DNA from: Leptospira venezuelensis
GTDB taxonomy: Bacteria > Spirochaetota > Leptospiria > Leptospirales > Leptospiraceae
Length of the DNA stretch: 64,000 bases
Direction: 5' to 3'
NCBI RefSeq assembly: GCF_002150035.1
Contig: NZ_NETS01000010.1
Coordinates: 496,001 to 560,000 of the forward strand
Shown here: piece after piece, positions 1-8,094 of the stretch
Layout: every line of letters begins with the position of its first letter
How positions within the stretch are numbered: the stretch's first letter is position 1
Position numbers and translations under genes: made by a program
Notes under the pieces: generated by a model
Told to the model about the DNA's origin: nothing
Database searches by the model: none
The model's input: only the letters and a program-made list of their open reading frames with translations

Positions 1-171
1 AGCAGACCTGCAAATAGAATACTAGTTATGAATTTTAAAAGATATATCGGCTTACGATACATTCTATCGACTCCTAAATCGAATGGTTCGACAAGGATCT
101 ATATCGAAAAAGAATTTGCGATCTGAAATATTCCTATATTTCAAAAAAATTATATTAGAATCGTTTTAAAA

Positions 172-202
172 AGGTGGGTCGGGAGGGGAATTCCTCCCGA
201 CC
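172..202 (-). terminator. rho-independent terminator of the candidate small RNA
   Basis: GGTCGGGAGG and CCTCCCGACC (177-186 and 193-202) form a perfect 10-bp stem with a 6-nt loop. On the minus strand the stem is followed by CCACC and then five T residues. Confidence 0.65.
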
Positions 203-312
203 AAACACAGTCAGGAATCAACCGCCATAGTACATCAACTGGAACCCGCATATAGGATTTAAAATGCCCATCTAATCTAACATTAACTCCCCGGGTCCAT
301 ACCTTAAGAGCG
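172..312 (-). ncRNA. candidate structured small RNA
   Basis: This segment is visibly richer in GC than its AT-rich flanks (1-170 and 350-620). On the minus strand it starts 7 nt after a good sigma70 promoter (319-347) and ends in a 10-bp GC-rich hairpin followed by five T residues. The predicted transcript is about 140 nt. Its 5' part can pair with its 3' part: ACCGC with GCGGT, and inside it GGACCCG with CGGGTTCC (one bulge), giving a long interrupted hairpin before the terminator. A 73-residue frame overlaps it but starts upstream of the predicted transcription start and has no visible protein signature. I do not recognise an RNA family. A 6S-like rod is possible but unproven. Confidence 0.5.
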
Positions 313-318
313 GTCCGC

Positions 319-347
319 ATTCTACTATCGAGTCTGCAAATCGTCAA
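319..347 (-). promoter_or_regulatory. sigma70-type promoter of the candidate small RNA
   Basis: Read on the minus strand, TTGACG (342-347) is followed by a 17-bp spacer and TAGAAT (319-324). Both hexamers match five of six consensus positions. The predicted start site is near 312. Confidence 0.55.
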
Positions 348-631
348 GCTCACAAAATGAATAAGATGCAAATTTTGGAAAAAAATTTCATTTGGAAATA
401 TCTTTTTTCGAACACTCGATATTCCATGAATCGTATTATAGGATCATATTCACTATTTGTAATGATCTTTAAATAGATCGGCCGTATTCCAAACTTTATA
501 CTGATTGTTCAGATTTTGGTCGATGCAGAATAATCAGGACCAATAAGCCCCTATCTCAGATCTGAAATCTATCAAAAGGCCAAGTTAGGAATTTGAGTTT
601 AAGTTTTAGGAGAAAATGCGGGAAGAAATAA

Positions 632-657
632 AAAAGGCCGGAGGTTAATCCGGCCTT
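632..657 (-). terminator. rho-independent terminator after 5S rRNA
   Basis: AAGGCCGG (633-640) pairs with CCGGCCTT (650-657) around a 9-nt loop. On the minus strand a run of T residues follows the stem. Confidence 0.85.
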
Positions 658-673
658 ATATGATTACAGTAGA

Positions 674-791
<118 letters not shown>

Positions 792-919
792 AATCTATAA
801 CCAGTATTCCCGGCCGACCTCGGAAGTCTACTTTTTTTCAAAGAAAAAGAAGAAGTTTTTGGAAGTAGAAGGAGCCGATTTTTCCAAATTTCCCAGCTCC
901 TCCAAATCAGATCCAAGGT

Positions 920-1564
920 TCAATATTCCAAAGAAAGTGCTCTCACTTCTTCTTTGGAATATGCATCCGGTTTTTTTAATATTTGGACCAATGCTTTAAA
1001 TTCTCGTGGGAGAAGTTTTCCTGGATGTTTATTAAAATAATATTTGGAAGATCTGTAGATTCCGTTTAAGCCACGACCCCAATACACTAAATTCAAATAA
1101 TATTCTAAAACTCCCCTCTTACCCAATTCTTCATCAAGAGCTTGGGCAATTCGGATCTCTCTTAGTTTGCGTGTTAATGTTTTGTCTCTGGATAAGAATA
1201 ATGTCCTGGCAAGCTGTTGGTCTATTGTGCTTGCCCCTCTTAATCTTCTGAAGAAAAAGACTGCTTGTATGATAGAAGATTGTATATCCGCTAATGAGTA
1301 TCCTCTATGCCTGTAAAATCTATAGTCTTCTACCTCGACCAAATATTCCAAACTGCCAGGTGGTAATTCTTCTAATCTTACCCAGTCGTTTTCGAGTGGG
1401 ACAGACTCTAAGTTTTCTGGTAGATAAACTAATTTGTTCTCTCTGAACAAGATCCTTTTTTCAGGGAAGGTTTGGTAATAAATAAGAAGAAGGAATACTA
1501 ATACCAGAATACTTCTGATCCCAAAGAAAAACCATTTATGGAAGAAATGATTTCCTTCTCTCAT
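920..1564 (-). CDS. mtgA: monofunctional GT51 peptidoglycan transglycosylase, MtgA-like
   Basis: A 214-residue single-pass inner-membrane enzyme (hydrophobic segment about 11-30) with the GT51 lysozyme-like fold that polymerises lipid II into glycan strands. Visible motifs are E79-D80 in EDYRFYRHRG, GASTIDQQLAR at 110-120, the RKLREI segment and YLNLVYWGRGLNGI. These are the hallmark GT51 boxes, and E79 is the expected catalytic acid. No transpeptidase domain follows, so it is monofunctional and short like MtgA. The ATG overlaps the stop of the upstream RibD-type gene by 4 nt, so translation is probably coupled. The family call is secure; the symbol is by analogy. Confidence 0.85.
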   Translation of the reverse strand: MREGNHFFHKWFFFGIRSILVLVFLLLIYYQTFPEKRILFRENKLVYLPENLESVPLENDWVRLEELPPGSLEYLVEVEDYRFYRHRGYSLADIQSSIIQAVFFFRRLRGASTIDQQLARTLFLSRDKTLTRKLREIRIAQALDEELGKRGVLEYYLNLVYWGRGLNGIYRSSKYYFNKHPGKLLPREFKALVQILKKPDAYSKEEVRALSLEY

Positions 1565-2229
1565 TGGACTTCAGGTTTGATCTGCTTATCGTATATTAAA
1601 AATACTTCCTGCTCTAACTGTTCGGAAGATATCAGTTTCCAATCTGCTTGGTCAAAATTATGATATGCGGATTCTCCTCCAGTGATCGAAGGCAATCCGG
1701 ATTGCCCTATAAAGAATGGAACTATTGTAAGATAGAGTCTATCAACGAGTCCTTTTCTGAAAAAAGAATCATTCAGCCTTGGTCCACCTTCTAAAAGTAT
1801 TTTGGAATACCCTCTTTTTTCCAATTCTTTCAGTATGATCTCGGGATCCAGATCCTCTCCCTTTAATGGAACTATCTCTGCAAACTCTAATAATTCGGAT
1901 TTTACCTGGGATTCATTTTTAGAAGTACAGAACAGTAAAGGTTTTATTTTAGAAAAATGGAATACTTTTCTATCAGAAGGGAGTGTCCCAGTTCTAACAA
2001 GTAGAATTGCCCTCGGCTCCTTCTTAGATTCGACATATCTTAAATGAGTGACTGGATCGTCGTTAAGAAGACTGTTTTTCCCTAGGATGAGAGCATCTGC
2101 TTCGGAGCGGATCTGATCCATTCTTCTCTTATCATTTCGAGAAGAAAGACCATACCATTTTCCGTCGGGACGGCATACCTTTCCATCCAAGGTCATAGCC
2201 ATATTCACGGCCAAAAAAGGACGGTTCAT
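1561..2229 (-). CDS. RibD C-terminal-like / dihydrofolate-reductase-fold reductase
   Basis: A 222-residue stand-alone copy of the RibD C-terminal reductase domain. In riboflavin synthesis this fold reduces the ribosyl side chain of the pyrimidine intermediate with NADPH. Signatures are AVNMAMTLDGKV near the N-terminus, SEADALILGKNSLLNDDP, and ILLEGGPRLNDSFF followed by VDRLYLTIVPFFIG. The deaminase half of bifunctional RibD is absent. The gene overlaps its neighbours by 4 nt on both sides (BFD upstream, GT51 downstream), so the three form one operon. The real substrate could be another pteridine or pyrimidine, since this family is broad. Confidence 0.8.
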   Translation of the reverse strand: MNRPFLAVNMAMTLDGKVCRPDGKWYGLSSRNDKRRMDQIRSEADALILGKNSLLNDDPVTHLRYVESKKEPRAILLVRTGTLPSDRKVFHFSKIKPLLFCTSKNESQVKSELLEFAEIVPLKGEDLDPEIILKELEKRGYSKILLEGGPRLNDSFFRKGLVDRLYLTIVPFFIGQSGLPSITGGESAYHNFDQADWKLISSEQLEQEVFLIYDKQIKPEVQ

Positions 2230-2453
2230 TGAGGTTTAGATGCAAGGGTTTCGGAAAGCAATTTGAGAACTCTTCCTCTGCAGGTACCACATCCGGTACA
2301 ACAACTTGTGTCTCTCATCAATTTACCCAAAGTATCATTCCCTCTGCGGATAGAATTTGTAATATCCTCTTCGGATACTTGGTTGCATACGCAAACCTTT
2401 CTAGGTCGCATCAGGGCGTTCAGATCTATTTGACTAAAGTCGGAAGAATTCAT
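2226..2453 (-). CDS. BFD-like [2Fe-2S]-binding protein
   Basis: A 75-residue protein whose central part matches the bacterioferritin-associated ferredoxin domain. CVCNQVSEEDI gives a CxC pair and SCCTGCGTCRG gives the CxxC pair, the four cysteines that hold one [2Fe-2S] cluster in BFD domains. BFD proteins carry electrons to release iron from bacterioferritin; related domains also occur in nitrite reductases. No bacterioferritin gene is visible here. It is the first gene of an operon with the RibD-type reductase and the GT51 enzyme. Confidence 0.8.
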   Translation of the reverse strand: MNSSDFSQIDLNALMRPRKVCVCNQVSEEDITNSIRRGNDTLGKLMRDTSCCTGCGTCRGRVLKLLSETLASKPQ

Positions 2454-2675
2454 TAGGCCTTCTAATTATTGGACGCCGAAAGCAAAACCATCACTCAAGC
2501 TAAACATAAGAAGGTCAGGATCAAGAGAATTTTTTTCCAATTCCGCTAAGTCGCCATGCGGGCTTCAGGGAAGCTAAAGGCTTTTATAACAGATTCCAGA
2601 AAGGATATTTCTCGTTGACAGCCGGACTTTCAAGCTCATCCTCATTCGGAAAATTCCATAAAGGAAACTTAAAGA

Positions 2676-4028
2676 ATGCAAGTGACCAAACGCGCTCCCT
2701 TAAGGGAAATATTCGGATGGTGCATGTTCGATTTCGCCAATTCTAGTTATACCACTGTAATTATAACAGTCATCTACTGCAGAGTTTTCGCCGAAGTAAT
2801 CGTTCCAATCTCCTCCAATCCGGCAAATCCTTACGAGGACGGGAATTTTTTATTTGGACTAGCTTTATTTTTCTCCTATCTATTAGTCGTAGTAACTGGG
2901 CCGTTATTCGGAGCTATCTCCGACTTTTCAGCCAAAAAGAAAACATTCCTTTTCTGGAGTTATATTAGCTGCGTAATCAGCACCGCTGCTTTTTGGTTAG
3001 TTGCTACTCCCGGTTCTTGGGAGTTAGGTTTTGCTTTAATCATACTCTCCAACTTCTTCTTTGCTTCCGGAGAAAACTTTGCGTCTTCTTTCCTGCCTCA
3101 TTTAGGTCCTAAGGAGGAATTAGGAAAAATTTCTGGGTATGCTTGGGGAGTCGGATATATGGGAGGACTTCTTTCCGTATTCTTAGTCCAGACTTTTGTG
3201 GCACCGTCAATTGACCCTGCGATCTACAGCTCACTTCGATTTGTAGGACCTCTTACTGCACTTTTCTTTTTACTGGCTGGAATTCCTACATTCTTACTCT
3301 TGAAAGAATACCAACCCCATGCGGAAAGACCGGAAGGAAAAAGTTACATTTCGATCGGATTCGGACAATTGATAGAAACCTTAAAGTCGATAGGTTACTT
3401 CAGAGACTTAGTTATATATTTGATCTCACTTTTCTTCTCCATGGCTGCTCTTGCTATCGTGATAGCATTTGCTTTCTTGTATGGAAACCAAGAGATCAAG
3501 ATCACATCAGGACAAGAAACTGCGTTATTTATCTTGCTCCAATTTTTCGCCATGATCGGTGCGATATTCTTCGGGTTCGTTCAAGATAGGATCGGAGCTA
3601 AAAAAACTTTCAATATCACATTAATCTTTTGGATCTTCTGTCTGATCGGGATCTATTTTGTAAGGGAGATCACCGGCTTTGTGAACGGACTAGGAGTGGA
3701 TATCTCTGTACAATGGGTATTCGTGATCTTTGGAACCCTTGCAGGTTCGGGAGTTGGTTCTACACAATCGGCAAGTAGAGCGATTGTTGGGATTTTTTCC
3801 CCTGAATCCAAGTCCGGAGAATTTTTTGGTCTTTGGGGCCTCTCGGGAAAACTGGCAGCTGCAATTGGAGTGTTTGCAATCGGTATATTACAGAAAATTT
3901 TCGATCTAAGAAATGCATTCTTAGTCGTTGCTGTATTCTTCTTTATCTCTTTGATCATTAATACATTTGTAAACGAAAAGAGAGGGATTGAAAAAGCGAA
4001 GGATTGGGAAAGGAATGGAGGACATTAG
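2676..4028 (+). CDS. MFS transporter, UMF1 (Atg22-like) family
   Basis: A 450-residue membrane protein with about twelve hydrophobic segments. The N-terminus WCMFDFANSSYTTVI is the signature of the UMF1 / vacuole-effluxer (Atg22) branch of the major facilitator superfamily. GAISDFSAKKK fits the loop 2-3 motif A, and GFVQDRIGAKK repeats it in the second half. It probably exports small solutes such as amino acids, but the substrate cannot be read from the sequence. AAGGAAACTTAAAG precedes the ATG as a ribosome site. A TTGACA box lies at 2615-2620 upstream, without a clear -10. Confidence 0.85.
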   Translation: MQVTKRAPLREIFGWCMFDFANSSYTTVIITVIYCRVFAEVIVPISSNPANPYEDGNFLFGLALFFSYLLVVVTGPLFGAISDFSAKKKTFLFWSYISCVISTAAFWLVATPGSWELGFALIILSNFFFASGENFASSFLPHLGPKEELGKISGYAWGVGYMGGLLSVFLVQTFVAPSIDPAIYSSLRFVGPLTALFFLLAGIPTFLLLKEYQPHAERPEGKSYISIGFGQLIETLKSIGYFRDLVIYLISLFFSMAALAIVIAFAFLYGNQEIKITSGQETALFILLQFFAMIGAIFFGFVQDRIGAKKTFNITLIFWIFCLIGIYFVREITGFVNGLGVDISVQWVFVIFGTLAGSGVGSTQSASRAIVGIFSPESKSGEFFGLWGLSGKLAAAIGVFAIGILQKIFDLRNAFLVVAVFFFISLIINTFVNEKRGIEKAKDWERNGGH

Positions 4029-4085
4029 TCCTCCTTCTACTAAGCTTTTGCTTGAAAATCCAAAGTTCTGGATTATACTTACATC

Positions 4086-4316
4086 GTGGCCGGCACTGAG
4101 TTCAATACAGAAGATGAGTTCGAATCCCACCAAAGCCAAAGAAAATTGGCTTTGGCGACTATGGACGAGTTGACTCAAACAAAATTGGATCTTTTAGATG
4201 CTGGTAAAGAAATTCCTAAATTTCTAAACTATGCCATCTCTTACTTGAACCGTAAATATCTAACAGAAGAAAAAGTGATTAGCGATCTGATCGTAAGAAG
4301 AGACTCCGCGAATTAA
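4086..4316 (+). CDS. small hypothetical protein
   Basis: A 76-residue acidic, helical protein with a GTG start, or an internal ATG at residue 26. No domain is recognised. It lies just downstream of the transporter gene, and its stop directly abuts the stop of the convergent lipoprotein gene. Segments such as MDELTQTKLDLLDAG and SYLNRKYLTEEKV look like real coding sequence, but no strong ribosome site is visible, so the start is uncertain. Confidence 0.55.
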   Translation: MAGTEFNTEDEFESHQSQRKLALATMDELTQTKLDLLDAGKEIPKFLNYAISYLNRKYLTEEKVISDLIVRRDSAN

Positions 4317-4889
4317 TTATTCGTCGTCATCATCCTTTTCTTTTTCAGCTTCTATTCGTATTTCAGAAATCACAGCTTGGGCCTCATCAAAAATCGGAGT
4401 TAGGGTAGAAGTATCCGAATCTATCTCGCTAACAGTATCTTCCAGATAATAAATGCCTTGTGTAGTTAAGAAAAAAAATCTCACCTGATCCAAGTCCGGA
4501 TTCGGGGTCCAGCGAACCTTCTTTCCTTGTTTCCAGAGATAGGCGTATTTGTGGATTAAACGGACGGAACTTTTTTTAATACTTTCTCTTCCGCCACCAC
4601 CTATAAAAGAAGCTCCAGAGGTTAAGAAGATACTTGCGTCTCCAGAAAGAAAAGTGACTAAAGTGACTATCTCTCTTTGGGTAGGCCAGTCCATAATGAT
4701 CCCATAAACAACTGTTTTACCATTCGGATTTTGAATGCCAATATCATCGTATTCTGTTTCGAATGCGAGTTCCCTTAATTCTTTGTAAGGCGTCTTATCT
4801 ATGGAAGGACTACACGCAAAGAGCAGTAATATGCATATTATATTATAAAAACTATATTTGGATATTAAGCCTAAAAACTTCTCTGACAT
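4317..4889 (-). CDS. hypothetical lipoprotein
   Basis: About 190 residues with an N-terminal hydrophobic stretch ending in LLLFACSPS, which fits a spirochaetal lipobox with the lipidated Cys near residue 26. The ATG at 4889 is preferred over an in-frame TTG at 4913. The body has a glycine-rich segment FIGGGGRES and an acidic tail EKEKDDDDE. No enzyme motif is seen. It converges with the small gene ending at 4316 with no space between the stops. Confidence 0.7.
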   Translation of the reverse strand: MSEKFLGLISKYSFYNIICILLLFACSPSIDKTPYKELRELAFETEYDDIGIQNPNGKTVVYGIIMDWPTQREIVTLVTFLSGDASIFLTSGASFIGGGGRESIKKSSVRLIHKYAYLWKQGKKVRWTPNPDLDQVRFFFLTTQGIYYLEDTVSEIDSDTSTLTPIFDEAQAVISEIRIEAEKEKDDDDE

Positions 4890-5024
4890 GCGAATATACC
4901 GCTTTTTTTCCAAAGGAATATCTTTAAAAATCTATCCTATTAAACATGAGGAAAGACTTCTTTTTGTAAAAAGAAGGAAGAGAACCTAAGAAAAATTCCT
5001 GGATCTGAAAAAATCAAATCCTTC

Positions 5025-5582
5025 TTATTTCTTTTTGGTCTTTTTCTTTGGAGTCTTAGAGGCTGCTTTTTTCTTAGGAGAAGATTTTTTAGGAACAGAC
5101 TTCTTCTTGGCAGGTTTTTTCTTAGCTACTGTCTTTTTCTTACCTTCTTCGCTACTGGTAAGGCTTGGGTCTCTTTCCATATTTTTAACATGAGAAGAAT
5201 GTCTGAATCTAAGTGCAGACCAATCATCGTCTATGGAGATCAATCTTACCCCTTCGAAACTGATCTTTCCAAGAGGGTCCCAACCTGCATCTCTATGAAT
5301 GGATACATTGTATTTACGGGATGTCTTTTTTGGATAGGCTAACCATAAGAGTCCGTCATCTATCAAGGTGGTTGGCACCATAGAAGCAATATTCCGGATC
5401 TCAACTTCGGTTTGAACAAATGCAAGTATGAGTCTATATCTTTTTCCGGACCTTAGCGCTCTATCAACCGGAGCCCCTAAACTGGAAAGTGCAGGTTCGA
5501 ATTCATAAGGAGAAGATAAAACACAAATCTCCCCTTCGCCAGGTTTGAATTGTAATTTACCGAACACGGAATGGATAGCCAT
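5025..5582 (-). CDS. DUF3052-family protein with lysine-rich histone-H1-like tail
   Basis: 185 residues. Residues 1 to about 125 resemble DUF3052, with LPKG-type spacing around DDGLLWLAYPKK and a final DDDWSALRFRH. A second member of the family lies at 8789. From about residue 147 the chain turns into nearly pure Lys/Pro/Ala/Ser: KKKPAKKKSVPKK, then PKKKAASKTPKKKTKKK at the very end. Such tails are seen in histone H1 and bacterial nucleoid proteins and bind DNA or other polyanions by charge. The DUF3052 function is unknown. The tail could be a nucleic-acid tether; that is inference. Confidence 0.75.
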   Translation of the reverse strand: MAIHSVFGKLQFKPGEGEICVLSSPYEFEPALSSLGAPVDRALRSGKRYRLILAFVQTEVEIRNIASMVPTTLIDDGLLWLAYPKKTSRKYNVSIHRDAGWDPLGKISFEGVRLISIDDDWSALRFRHSSHVKNMERDPSLTSSEEGKKKTVAKKKPAKKKSVPKKSSPKKKAASKTPKKKTKKK

Positions 5583-5720
5583 CGGTAAATAGAATCCTTT
5601 TCGCCAAGAAAAGGCAAGCGAGAAACCGAAAACATTATTTGGCTCGATTGCTTATCTATTGGATATTCTTAAAATACCGACCTTCTCCCTATTCATGGGA
5701 TCTATTGTTTTAGCTAGGTA

Positions 5721-5736
5721 GATAACAATTGTTATC
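5721..5736. promoter_or_regulatory. 16-bp palindrome, possible operator
   Basis: GATAACAATTGTTATC is a perfect 16-bp palindrome about 140 bp upstream of the DUF3052 gene start. The form fits a dimeric repressor site. No cognate regulator can be named. Confidence 0.4.
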
Positions 5737-5850
5737 CAATGAGTAGGAACTAACGTCATGCGTAAGAGGATAAACGTATTGGAAGTTTAAACGACAAGAG
5801 ATACTGCTAGTTTTGCCACAGATTTTCCTTTTTCTGGTTGTACTCGAAAG

Positions 5851-5864
5851 CATAGTATACTATG
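5851..5864. promoter_or_regulatory. 14-bp palindrome overlapping a promoter-like pair
   Basis: CATAGTATACTATG is a perfect palindrome. On the plus strand it overlaps TTGTAC (5838-5843), a 17-bp spacer and TATGAT (5861-5866). A plus-strand transcript from there would run into the antisense strand of the convergent gene at 5936. Confidence 0.35.
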
Positions 5865-5880
5865 ATATATCTCAATAACA

Positions 5881-5908
5881 AAAAGGCGAACCGTTTGGTC
5901 CGCCTTTT
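5881..5908 (-). terminator. rho-independent terminator of the gene at 5936-6730
   Basis: AAGGCG-ACC and GGT-CGCCTT form a 9-bp stem with one mismatch and a short loop. On the minus strand five T residues follow. It lies directly downstream of the stop at 5936. Confidence 0.75.
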
Positions 5909-5935
5909 CCCTTATTCTAAAGTTATAAAATTCTA

Positions 5936-6730
5936 TTATTGGAATTCCAACATTTTAGAGACTAATCTCTTTTGATTGAGTTCCAGGTCGCGTAGCTTAT
6001 GGCGAACATTCTTGTCGACCCTGCGCAAATATTTTTTATATGTTACAATAATCTGTTTTTGTTTATTATAAGGTAAAGGATTAGTTTCCTCATGTAGTTT
6101 GGTCTCCACACTAGGTGGTATGGATTGAACAGGAGTATCTGGCCAGATCAATTCAGTGTCATGGCTAGAATAGTATTCTAATTTAATCTCTTTATTATTA
6201 TTCGGAGTTCTTTTTCCTTCAGTTCCGATCTGAGGTCCCTTAGGATCTATATTGATCACTCTACGCATCTCTCTTACGAAAATTTCTCCATTAGAGTTCG
6301 TACGTTTGAATTGCATAATGATCTTTTCTAGTTTTTCAGGATTATTTCCTGGATAGATAAAAATACGTGCATTATAAAGATAAGTTTTAGGAAAGTCCCA
6401 GAAGGATTCTCCGGAACCCATATCCAACTCAAGATACGGTTTATTATCCCTATCCGTTTTTAAGAACTGAGGCAATTCCTGAGGTTCGTCACCGATATAT
6501 CTTAATGCTTTTTTGGTTGTGTCCATCTGAAGGATCTTATTGATCTGATGGATATTCTGAGAGATAGAAGCATGCAAATTATCTATCTCGATATCAGAAA
6601 ACCCTGCCTTGCGGATGGCTTCGATCTGACGTTCTATTTCTCTTTCTTCCATAGTGAGGATTTTAGGTGCCGCATCTATTTGTATGAATACGGCCAAAAG
6701 AGAAATTATGAGAAAGATAAGGGTTTTCAT
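5936..6730 (-). CDS. hypothetical secreted protein
   Basis: 264 residues with a typical signal peptide (MKTLIFLIISLLAVFIQIDAA). The mature part starts with an acidic helical stretch and ends in a long basic helical segment. No catalytic or binding motif is recognised, and no lipobox Cys follows the hydrophobic core. It is probably periplasmic or surface exposed. It is monocistronic, with its own terminator, and divergent from the gene at 6815. Confidence 0.7.
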   Translation of the reverse strand: MKTLIFLIISLLAVFIQIDAAPKILTMEEREIERQIEAIRKAGFSDIEIDNLHASISQNIHQINKILQMDTTKKALRYIGDEPQELPQFLKTDRDNKPYLELDMGSGESFWDFPKTYLYNARIFIYPGNNPEKLEKIIMQFKRTNSNGEIFVREMRRVINIDPKGPQIGTEGKRTPNNNKEIKLEYYSSHDTELIWPDTPVQSIPPSVETKLHEETNPLPYNKQKQIIVTYKKYLRRVDKNVRHKLRDLELNQKRLVSKMLEFQ

Positions 6731-6814
6731 TAGATGCCTTCCTTCTAAATATCGAAAAGACTATACCCCATTCTTGATCCTAAAAAGGATTTTTTCAAGG
6801 GTTCTTTCCTGATT

Positions 6815-7999
6815 ATGCCTCGAATCTTCCGCCCGAACGCCTATTTCGAAGAAGAACTCCGACTAGGAAAATTATTTCCGAGGGAATTAGAGGCAAGAAA
6901 TTCTATTTTAGAATCCTCATTTCTAGTCCTGAATTCATTTCCTGGCTCTGCAAAGGTTTTAGCTCATTCTCCTCCTGAAGAAAATTGGATCAAATATTGG
7001 AATGAGAAGGAAATACAGATCCCAAAACCTATCCTTCTAAGAAATATAAAACAATCTCTGCAAAAAGAAAAAGAGATCCAACTGGAAGAATGGGGAAAGA
7101 TTTCCCGTTGGAATTCCCATATCGGAAATCTGGAGATAGATCAAACGTCTGCTGATTCCGCAAAAACGTATGGATCTAAGCTGAATCAAAATGATTGGAA
7201 CCATGAATCCAATCCTGATTTTTTTTCTTATTCGATCCGTAGTAATGAGGACTGGGAGAATTTTCTAAAGAAGGAAGAAGATCACTTTTCTCCGGATCAA
7301 AAATTCGTTTTTAAAACTGAGTTCGGATTTGCAGGCGCTCAGAAATTTAGAGATGTTGCGGGCCTCAAAGAACTTGCCTATTTATTCTTAAAGGTAAAGA
7401 GAGAACCTTTTCTGATCGAGACTTGGGTAGATAGAACCAAAGATTTTAGCTTATTATTTTCCGCAAAAAATGGACAATATAGAATAGAAGAAGGCACCAT
7501 TCTACTCAACGATCACAAGGGAAAATACTCCGGAACCTGGATGGGAGAATTTTCAGAAATCGAAAATTACCTTTCTGGAATGTCGGAAAGTTTTTCTAAA
7601 GTCTCCAAATTCCATCCAAACTACGAAGGATACGGTTCTGTTGATTCTTTCTTTTACAGATCTAAAGGAACCCAGGTTTTACGTGAAATTTCGGAAGTAA
7701 ATTTCAGATGGACAATGGGCTATTTATTGTTGGAACTCCGACGTAGATTTCCTAAGAAGGGAAACGACCTTCTGCTTTTCTTGCCTAAAGTCCAAAACTC
7801 AGATCCATATTCCAGATTAAAGATTTGGGAGAAGGAAACAGGCTGGGAAATTCTTCCGCTCTCTACATTCTTCTCCCCTTACAGAAGACCTAACCAGAAA
7901 AACTTAATTTGGGTCCGTCTTCCTGCCTCAAAAAACCAATCCCCCTGGGAAGAGGCTAAAATCGTTTCGGAAAGCAGTATCCGAGCTATAGGCCCCTGA
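6815..7999 (+). CDS. ATP-grasp-like hypothetical protein
   Basis: 394 residues, cytoplasmic, no signal peptide. The middle and C-terminal parts follow the layout of an ATP-grasp ligase: a basic strand FVFKTEFGFAGAQKF (about 166-180), the FLIETWVDRTKDFSLLF strand (about 205-221), and a metal-binding E291-x-x-E-x-N-x-R298 element in REISEVNFRWTMG. These are the positions that bind ATP phosphates and magnesium in ATP-grasp enzymes. The N-terminal 120 residues are unfamiliar. The substrate is unknown and no pathway neighbours are visible. Confidence 0.6.
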   Translation: MPRIFRPNAYFEEELRLGKLFPRELEARNSILESSFLVLNSFPGSAKVLAHSPPEENWIKYWNEKEIQIPKPILLRNIKQSLQKEKEIQLEEWGKISRWNSHIGNLEIDQTSADSAKTYGSKLNQNDWNHESNPDFFSYSIRSNEDWENFLKKEEDHFSPDQKFVFKTEFGFAGAQKFRDVAGLKELAYLFLKVKREPFLIETWVDRTKDFSLLFSAKNGQYRIEEGTILLNDHKGKYSGTWMGEFSEIENYLSGMSESFSKVSKFHPNYEGYGSVDSFFYRSKGTQVLREISEVNFRWTMGYLLLELRRRFPKKGNDLLLFLPKVQNSDPYSRLKIWEKETGWEILPLSTFFSPYRRPNQKNLIWVRLPASKNQSPWEEAKIVSESSIRAIGP

Positions 8000-8094
8000 A
8001 ATGTACTTGTGATTCTTTACCTGCCTCCGAGACTGGTTCCAATCCCTTTGGGGAACTATAGCCTGCAGATATTACTCAGGTTTCAGGAAAAGAG

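Larger units (their letters stand above)
5583..5880. other. intergenic region with two perfect palindromes
   Basis: There is no gene between the DUF3052 start and the terminator of the next gene. The stretch holds two perfect palindromes, described separately, and must contain the promoter of the DUF3052 gene on the minus strand. I see no clear -35/-10 pair on that strand. Confidence 0.5.

Noticed and set aside
150..371. Minus-strand 73-residue frame over the small RNA candidate
   Set aside because: No domain or ribosome site; it starts upstream of a good promoter's -35 box, so the mapped transcript could not encode it whole.
2229..2456. Plus-strand 75-residue frame opposite the BFD gene
   Set aside because: It is the antisense shadow of a gene with clear cysteine motifs.
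5721..5736. Lac-operator resemblance of the 16-bp palindrome
   Set aside because: The shared GATAACAATT core is short; there is no LacI-type gene or sugar operon nearby, so no specific regulator is claimed.
8000..8094. Possible tRNA-like fold in the spacer before the subunit IV gene
   Set aside because: A short GTTC/GAAC stem exists, but there is no anticodon arm, T-loop or acceptor stem of tRNA form.
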